Assembly: GCA_964542985.1 (NCBI GenBank)
Contig: CAZIWH010000001.1
Location: 1-64,000, forward strand
DNA length: 64,000 nucleotides
DNA from: QNYQ01 sp964542985
GTDB taxonomy: Archaea; Thermoproteota; Thermoprotei_A; Sulfolobales; Pyrodictiaceae
Direction: 5' to 3'
Part shown: piece after piece, positions 59,295-64,000 of the stretch
Layout of the letters: every line of letters starts with the position of its first letter
Numbering within the stretch: the first letter of the stretch is position 1
The notes under the pieces: generated by a model
The model's database searches: none
Told to the model about the DNA's origin: nothing
The model's input: only the letters and a program-made list of their open reading frames with translations
Program-made: the position numbers and the translations under genes

Positions 59295-60428
59295 CTAGAA
59301 GGAGGGGGCCTCAACGTATTCGAGCACCTTATCCCTGGCTTTCTCGAGCCGACGCTGGTGCTCCTCGAGGAACTTTGTGAGCAGCTCAACCGCACGCCTC
59401 TTGTCTGGGCCACAGAGCAGCTCGCCGCCCCTACACTCCTCGTATATCCTTGCCAGCTCCCTGTCGTCGCCTATGAGGTGATATACGTAGAACTCGTAAA
59501 TGGTGCACTTCTCCGGTATACCGCCTAGCCGGCGCTGCTCCTCCACGGTCGCGCGGCCGCCTGTGAGCGCACGCATGAGCTTCTTAGCCGCCACCTCCGG
59601 GGGATCGGTGAGGAATATCGTGTAGTCCGGCCTGCTGCTGCTCATCTTGTTGCCGTCCAGCCCGGTCTGGAACCTGTGGTACGTAGATGCCGGCCGCTTG
59701 AGCCCGAGCTCGTGCTCGAATCTGTCCGCGATGTCGCGAGTGAGCCTTAGGTGTGGATCCTGGTCGGCGCCGACAGGTACTACGACATGCTTGAAGCCGC
59801 CGAAGTGGTCAAGCTGTGGATGTAGTATGTCGGCGGCCTGAGTGAGCGCCGCAACAACCTTAGAGGGTTCCAGCTTCCCGTATATAGCCTCCATCTCAGC
59901 CATTGTTACTTTCCTAGAGAACATCTGTATGAGCCTGTAGTAGTGCGGATCATAGTTAGTCTGGAAGTATATGTGGGTGTGCTTGTTCTTCTCGAGACCG
60001 AGTGCAATGAGATTGGCAACATACTCGTATAGCCCTATCTCTATGACCTTCCTCCTGTCCAGGCGGCGCACCGCATATGCCTCGGCGTCAGCTATGACTA
60101 CGAAGACCTCGAAGCCCAGCCTCTGGTAGTAGATTATCTGGTCCGCAACCATCTTGTGGCCAAAGTGGAAGCGACCACTAGGCATGAAACCAGTGACTAA
60201 CGCGACCCTCTCGCCACGCTCATATGCGTCGAGTATCTTGTCAAAGTCTCTGTGGCCGAATATCACGCCCCGCCTCATGAGATGGAGCGGCCGCTTGAAC
60301 ACCTTCTCCACGCGGGGCAGGAGCTCGCGGAAAGGTTTGACGCCGAAGTACTCGAAGAGCTTCTCGTACTCCAGTCTGACAGCCGTGCCCCAGGGATCTA
60401 TGTAGGGGCTCTTGCCCTGCTCCTCCAC
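59295..60428 (-). CDS. trpS: Tryptophanyl-tRNA synthetase
   Basis: Class Ic synthetase. HIGH-like PSGRFHFGHKMVADQIIYYQ and KMSKS-like NKMSSSRPDYTIF are clear, with VVPVGADQDPHLRLTRDIAD between. GTG 60428 after gggtggga is the likely start; the open frame reaches 60530, overlapping the divergent nurA start. Archaeal/eukaryotic-type N-terminus (SPYIDPWGTAVRLEYEKLFE). Confidence 0.93.
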   Translation of the reverse strand: MEEQGKSPYIDPWGTAVRLEYEKLFEYFGVKPFRELLPRVEKVFKRPLHLMRRGVIFGHRDFDKILDAYERGERVALVTGFMPSGRFHFGHKMVADQIIYYQRLGFEVFVVIADAEAYAVRRLDRRKVIEIGLYEYVANLIALGLEKNKHTHIYFQTNYDPHYYRLIQMFSRKVTMAEMEAIYGKLEPSKVVAALTQAADILHPQLDHFGGFKHVVVPVGADQDPHLRLTRDIADRFEHELGLKRPASTYHRFQTGLDGNKMSSSRPDYTIFLTDPPEVAAKKLMRALTGGRATVEEQRRLGGIPEKCTIYEFYVYHLIGDDRELARIYEECRGGELLCGPDKRRAVELLTKFLEEHQRRLEKARDKVLEYVEAPSF

Positions 60429-60516
60429 AATAACTCCCACCCGCCGTGCGCCGCTACGCGGATAAAGCTGCTCTTTATTGCTAACGTCCCGTCTTGATTG
60501 AGTTGGGGACCTCTGC

Positions 60517-61455
60517 TTGGTACGCGTCATAGAGTTCAGCGATGTCCTTGAGGCTGTTAGGAAGCTTGCCCGTGAAGCTCCAGAGCCTCACGGGCTCAGG
60601 GAGAGAGTAGAAGCCTCTGGCCTGCTTGTGAGGCTCGGGAACCGCGGCGACTTTGAAGGGAGAGTTGTGGCCGTTGACTCTGCGTTCCCGAAGACCCCCG
60701 TGTATCTCCTAGGCTATGCTTTGAGCCTTGTCGCCGTGGCCATAGTCTCGGCCGGCGAAGGGGGCTTCTCTAAGAGAGTTAAGTCGTGGCTCCTAGCGGA
60801 GAGGCTCGGCGAGCTTGACCAGGACTATGTAGCCGGGTTTGCGCGGCTAAGGGAAAGGCTCGAGGCTGTAGCCTCCGCTCGCGGAGCAAGGGCTGTGCTT
60901 CTCGACGGGGAGCTTGTGCCCCGGTCGGGGCGGAGCCCTGTGTGGAGGGAGGTTGAGGGGGCTAGCCGCAGGCTCCTTGACCTAGTTGACGCCGGGGTCT
61001 GCGTGGCGGGCGTGTTGAAGAGGAGCTACTCGGCTAGCCTAGCGTCGAGGCTTGGATTCGAGTTTTCTGACCGCGTACTGGCCTCGTTCACGCTCCAGAG
61101 GGGGGAGGCGATCGTTGCTGAGCATTCTTCGCGGCTGCTGCATGCCAGGGGCTGCTTTGAGGCCCTCTATAAGCCGCCGAGAGGGCTGCCCGCCGCAGTT
61201 AGGGTTGAGCTATGCTGCCCCGGCGGCCGTGAGGAGGCCGTGGGGTTCCTATCCTGGCTCGCCAGGGAGACTGGTGCCTCGGGGCTGCCCTGGATGATAG
61301 ACCTCGTCGACTCGCTTGCTAAGAAGGAGGCCTCGAAGGCTTCTGCCGTAGAGGCACTTCTCCTCTCCAACCTTGCGCGGCTGGGTCTGCAGCATCTGGG
61401 CTACAGCGCTAACCCACAAGAGTCCATGAGGAGGGGGCGGGGCAGCCGGCAGTAG
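60517..61455 (+). CDS. nurA: NurA-type nuclease
   Basis: 312 residues with NurA domain features: RVVAVDSAFPKTPVYLLG (catalytic Asp54), RAVLLDGELVPRSG, VCVAGVLKRSYSASLASRLG and SGLPWMIDLVDSLAKKEASK. It is the 5'-3' nuclease partner of HerA in end resection. HerA, Mre11 and Rad50 are not in the window. TTG 60517, divergent from trpS. Confidence 0.83.
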   Translation: MVRVIEFSDVLEAVRKLAREAPEPHGLRERVEASGLLVRLGNRGDFEGRVVAVDSAFPKTPVYLLGYALSLVAVAIVSAGEGGFSKRVKSWLLAERLGELDQDYVAGFARLRERLEAVASARGARAVLLDGELVPRSGRSPVWREVEGASRRLLDLVDAGVCVAGVLKRSYSASLASRLGFEFSDRVLASFTLQRGEAIVAEHSSRLLHARGCFEALYKPPRGLPAAVRVELCCPGGREEAVGFLSWLARETGASGLPWMIDLVDSLAKKEASKASAVEALLLSNLARLGLQHLGYSANPQESMRRGRGSRQ

Positions 61456-62029
61456 CGGCCACCGCTGCTGCACGACGCGCCAGCTTATTGAGCCTCTCTA
61501 GTAAGCTGTTAGGGGCGACGTGTGCCACACAGTTGAGCGCCAGCGCCAACGCTTCTAGCTGTGCCGCGGCCTCCTTGCAGCGGCGTAGCCTTGACCAGTA
61601 GAGTACGCGGGTGTAGGCTATCAGTGCCTCAACTGTACAGCCTAGGGCCCTCGTGTAGCCCGGGCAGCAGCTCTCCTCCACGCGAAGGGGCTCTAGGACG
61701 AGGACTAGGGCGCTGCCCATGCGGCGGCGCGCAGATATGATTGCCTCTATACGTGTGCCCTCCGCGTGGGGGCATGGTGTGTGGAGCGTCTTGGCGGGTG
61801 TTGTGGCGAGCCGGTGCTCCACGGCGTCGAGGAAGGTCTCAGGACGGCATGCTGCTACTAGGCAGGCCTCGACCGCTTCCTGAGCATAGACGTGGAGCTT
61901 CGTGCCCGGGTATATCTTCACGTACAGCGCGCCGTTGGGGCCAGGTCTCAGGCCTAGGGGCGTGGTAAAGACCCTCAGGGGTGACGCTATCGTGGCGACT
62001 GTCTCGAGTATGTATCCCTTGAGCAGCAT
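61409..62029 (-). CDS. DUF447-like protein
   Basis: About 206 residues: MLLKGYILETVATIASPLRV, GLRPGPNGALYVKIYPGTKL and LEALALALNCVAHVAPNSLL. It resembles archaeal DUF447 proteins, suspected flavin-type split-barrel proteins. ATG 62029 is the start; the 3' end overlaps nurA by 47 bp. Divergent from mptE with only 37 bp between starts. Confidence 0.6.
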   Translation of the reverse strand: MLLKGYILETVATIASPLRVFTTPLGLRPGPNGALYVKIYPGTKLHVYAQEAVEACLVAACRPETFLDAVEHRLATTPAKTLHTPCPHAEGTRIEAIISARRRMGSALVLVLEPLRVEESCCPGYTRALGCTVEALIAYTRVLYWSRLRRCKEAAAQLEALALALNCVAHVAPNSLLERLNKLARRAAAVAATAGCPAPSSWTLVG

Positions 62030-62066
62030 CTGGGCCGCCGAGGTCGCCGAGGCAGCCGCTGCCCTC

Positions 62067-62765
62067 ATGGGCTACAGCCGTAGGGGTGATTGCCGGGCGG
62101 CTAGGGTTCTTCAAAGCTTGGCTCTGGAGGCTCTGCTTGAGAGCCGCCTTGTGGTCCCTTCTACGGTGTGCAGCCTCCTGCGTGGTCGCCGTGTCTGCGT
62201 GGCCGGGAGCTCGGAGGAGCTTCTTAACAGGAGATGGCATGTTCCGCGCGGATGTGTCGTGGTTGCCGCTGATGGCGCTACCGCGCTTTTGCTGGAGGCA
62301 GGGGTTGTGCCAGATGTGGTGGTAACCGATCTTGATGGACCATGGGGTGCCCTTGAGGAGGCTGCTAGGAGAGGAAGTCTCCTGGTGCTATATGCTCATG
62401 GAGATAACGTGGCATCTGTTAGGAGGTTCACCGGGCTGCTAGAGAGATTTGCAGCGCAGGCCCAGTGCATGCTGCCTGGCTCCCAGGCTCTGCTCCTTCC
62501 ACCGACCGGGTTCACCGACGGCGACAGAGCAGTTGGTCTCGTAGTCCTCTGCGGGGCCGAGGAGCTGAGCCTCATAGGCATGGAGTTTGGCGGAAGAGTT
62601 GCAGCCGGGACCAAGGCCTGGCTAAGGAGTTCCATAGAGCCTTGGCCCGAGAAGCGGAGAAAGCTTGCAATAGCCGCTAGGATTACATCTATATGGCTCG
62701 GCGTGCACAAGCTGCGCCGTGGGACCGGTATTGGGCCGCAGAGTGGTCATAGAGACCGGGGCTAG
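62067..62765 (+). CDS. mptE: 6-hydroxymethyl-7,8-dihydropterin pyrophosphokinase, MptE type
   Basis: 232 residues, DUF115 family: VVAADGATALLLEAGVVPDV, VVTDLDGPWGALEEAARRGS, LLVLYAHGDNVASVRR and PPTGFTDGDRAVGLVVLCG. Transfers pyrophosphate from ATP to the pterin alcohol, the archaeal folate/methanopterin branch step. ATG 62067; the open frame back to 61902 is artefactual. It overlaps the beta-RFAP synthase gene. Confidence 0.87.
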   Translation: MGYSRRGDCRAARVLQSLALEALLESRLVVPSTVCSLLRGRRVCVAGSSEELLNRRWHVPRGCVVVAADGATALLLEAGVVPDVVVTDLDGPWGALEEAARRGSLLVLYAHGDNVASVRRFTGLLERFAAQAQCMLPGSQALLLPPTGFTDGDRAVGLVVLCGAEELSLIGMEFGGRVAAGTKAWLRSSIEPWPEKRRKLAIAARITSIWLGVHKLRRGTGIGPQSGHRDRG

Positions 62766-63690
62766 GCTGCACCTGGGCTTCTACAGGCTCTGCGCCCTGG
62801 GGAACCGACTACTCGGAGGAGTTGGGCTAGCTGTTGAGGGGGCTCATGAGCCGGTGGGCGTGCTGCTCGAAGCCGCGAGAACCGGCTCGAAGCCAGTAGC
62901 CGAGGGCTGCGACTCTGAGCGGGCCCAGGCCTTCCTAGAGGAGGCTGTGTCTAGGTTCAAGCTCCCGTCGGGGATCTACGTTAGGCTGCATCGCTGCTTG
63001 CCTAGGCACGTGGGTCTCGGCTCGACGACGCAGCTGGCCCTGGCGATCTATTCTGCTGTCGCGGCCCTCGCTGGGCTCAGTGTTGAGACTGCTGTGCACG
63101 CCGCCTCCAGGTCAAGGTTCTCGGGTGTCGGCACCGGGGTCTTTCTCTACGGCGGACTAGTGGTGGACGCAGGATCCCGGGACGGCGTTGCCAGGCCCAT
63201 GCTCTGGGGAAGCGTGCCAGAGCGTTGGGGTATAGTCGCGGTGATCCCACGCACGGATTGGAGAGTTGAGGAGGGCCCCGGTGAGGTCGAGGCTATTGAG
63301 TCTGTGGTGCGGTCGCTTCCCTCTGGGGATGAGTGCCGCCGCGCCTACCCGGTCGTCCTCGACATGCTTGCCCCCGGCGCTGCGGAGGGTGACTTCGAAC
63401 TCTTCGTTAAGGGCGTTGAGCTTCTTGAGAGGAAGGCTGCTGAGGCGTTCTCGGGGAGCCAGGGAGGAGCGTTCTGCTGCCCCGAGGCCGAGGAGGCTGC
63501 AAAAGCGCTTAGGGGGTCTGGTGCGCGGGGCGTGGGGCAAAGCAGCTGGGGCCCGCTCGTCTACGGTTTTTACCCGAGCATAGAGGATGCCGAGCTAGCT
63601 GCTGCCCGCATCTCCCGGCTCCTGCCCTACGGCTGGAGGGTTCTCGTCCTCCGTCCTAGGAGCCGGGGTGCCCTCATCGCCACCTTCTGA
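62719..63690 (+). CDS. Beta-ribofuranosylaminobenzene 5'-phosphate synthase
   Basis: GHMP-fold enzyme of methanopterin synthesis joining PRPP and p-hydroxybenzoate/aminobenzoate. RVVIETGARLHLGFYRLCAL, RHVGLGSTTQLALAIYSAVA (GHMP glycine-rich loop) and SRFSGVGTGVFLYGG are diagnostic. In-frame starts are GTG 62719, TTG 62731 and GTG 62743; the last is closest to the family N-terminus. It overlaps mptE by up to 47 bp, so the two pterin genes are cotranscribed. Confidence 0.87.
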   Translation: MGPVLGRRVVIETGARLHLGFYRLCALGNRLLGGVGLAVEGAHEPVGVLLEAARTGSKPVAEGCDSERAQAFLEEAVSRFKLPSGIYVRLHRCLPRHVGLGSTTQLALAIYSAVAALAGLSVETAVHAASRSRFSGVGTGVFLYGGLVVDAGSRDGVARPMLWGSVPERWGIVAVIPRTDWRVEEGPGEVEAIESVVRSLPSGDECRRAYPVVLDMLAPGAAEGDFELFVKGVELLERKAAEAFSGSQGGAFCCPEAEEAAKALRGSGARGVGQSSWGPLVYGFYPSIEDAELAAARISRLLPYGWRVLVLRPRSRGALIATF

Positions 63691-64000
63691 GCCCTCCAGC
63701 TGCTCGGTTTCCTCTTCGACTTTCTCGGGCCCCCTTGGGGACACCTCGCGCTGCTTCAGCCCCTTCCTGCGCCAGGGTAGAGGCAGCACATATGGCTGCT
63801 CTCTCTCAAGGAGATCATCGGCCTCGAGGCCTACGCTGCTCTCGGAGTCGAGACCGTAGTAGTGGCGGAGGATCTTCCTTGCCAGCTCCTTTAGGGCGAC
63901 CATTACCGCGTGCGGTCTTGTCCTCAGCTCTTCAGCTACCTGGTCCCAGCTGCGGGCCTGCAGTATCTTCGCTATCGCTATGTACTCTTCACGCTTGGAT
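63595..64000 (-). CDS. Protein fragment running off the window edge
   Basis: The minus-strand frame continues to the window end without a start, so the gene is 5'-truncated here. It reads SKREEYIAIAKILQARSWDQ, EELRTRPHAVMVALKELARK, then a charged tail rich in Glu, Gly and Pro. It looks like an HTH-type DNA-binding region with a disordered C-terminus. It overlaps the end of the beta-RFAP synthase gene by 96 bp. The internal ATG 63903 is probably not its start. Confidence 0.55.
   Translation of the reverse strand, partial: SKREEYIAIAKILQARSWDQVAEELRTRPHAVMVALKELARKILRHYYGLDSESSVGLEADDLLEREQPYVLPLPWRRKGLKQREVSPRGPEKVEEETEQLEGSEGGDEGTPAPRTEDENPPAVGQEPGDAGSS

Noticed and set aside
1..64000. CRISPR array anywhere in the window
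   Set aside because: No regularly spaced repeats were seen despite the Cas4 homologue.

Overview
This window comes from a hyperthermophilic crenarchaeon (Thermoproteota). The family is most likely Pyrodictiaceae or another Desulfurococcales lineage; that placement is inference from gene content. Directly visible support includes a TATA-binding protein, archaeal-type TATA elements about 25 bp upstream of short-leader genes, frequent GTG/TTG starts, AGG/AGA/ATA-rich and GC-rich codon use, a SlaA/SlaB S-layer pair, a tungsten-type aldehyde:ferredoxin oxidoreductase, archaeal phosphopantoate-beta-alanine ligase, a Trm-G10-like tRNA methyltransferase, NurA, Lhr and archaeal type II GAPDH. I saw no rRNA, tRNA, insertion sequence or CRISPR array.

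Layout. 0-6 kb: an MBL-fold hydrolase, an ABC-class ATPase, an aspartate-type aminotransferase, a second MBL hydrolase overlapping the CoA-pathway ligase. 6-14 kb: a type IV pilin-like protein, a tRNA-guanine methyltransferase, a DUF234 ATPase/nuclease, AOR and an adjacent NitT/TauT-type ABC importer. 14-21 kb: roadblock protein, HisC, a DUF2153-like protein, a homocitrate/isopropylmalate synthase with a RAM domain, a TrmB-type regulator facing a gene whose promoter is bracketed by an inverted repeat, and a stomatin. 21-23.3 kb: DUF89 protein and a two-TM potassium channel. 23.3-24.9 kb: a decayed segment of broken frames. 25-31.6 kb: UbiD-UbiA, PhoU, uracil phosphoribosyltransferase and ADP-forming acyl-CoA synthetase alpha coupled to a membrane-anchored protein. 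31.8-38 kb: the S-layer pair slaB and slaA. 38-41 kb: tandem RHH-like paralogues, a DUF432-like protein, a lone RAM protein, a small cysteine protein and an HTH protein. 41-50 kb: pyruvate kinase, RimI, cobalamin adenosyltransferase, MgtC/DUF4010 protein, NadE, Nnr and TBP. 50-64 kb: a likely pgk-gap-usp run, Lhr helicase, an RHH/winged-helix/Cas4/PHP cluster, TrpRS, NurA, and a pterin cluster (DUF447, MptE, beta-RFAP synthase).

How the genes connect. Lower glycolysis is represented by pgk, gap and pyk. Cofactor metabolism is dense: CoA (phosphopantoate ligase), NAD (NadE, Nnr repair), cobalamin, quinone (UbiA/UbiD) and a methanopterin/folate-like pterin (MptE, beta-RFAP synthase, possibly the MBL proteins). 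The cell surface is represented by SlaA, its coiled-coil stalk SlaB and a pilin. The most notable unexplained signals are two GCATGC palindromes exactly 10 bp apart between slaA and RHH-like genes, a 9-bp inverted repeat around a TATA box beside a TrmB regulator, the decayed 23.5-24.9 kb segment, several TATA-like elements at tbp, and a Cas4 homologue without CRISPR.
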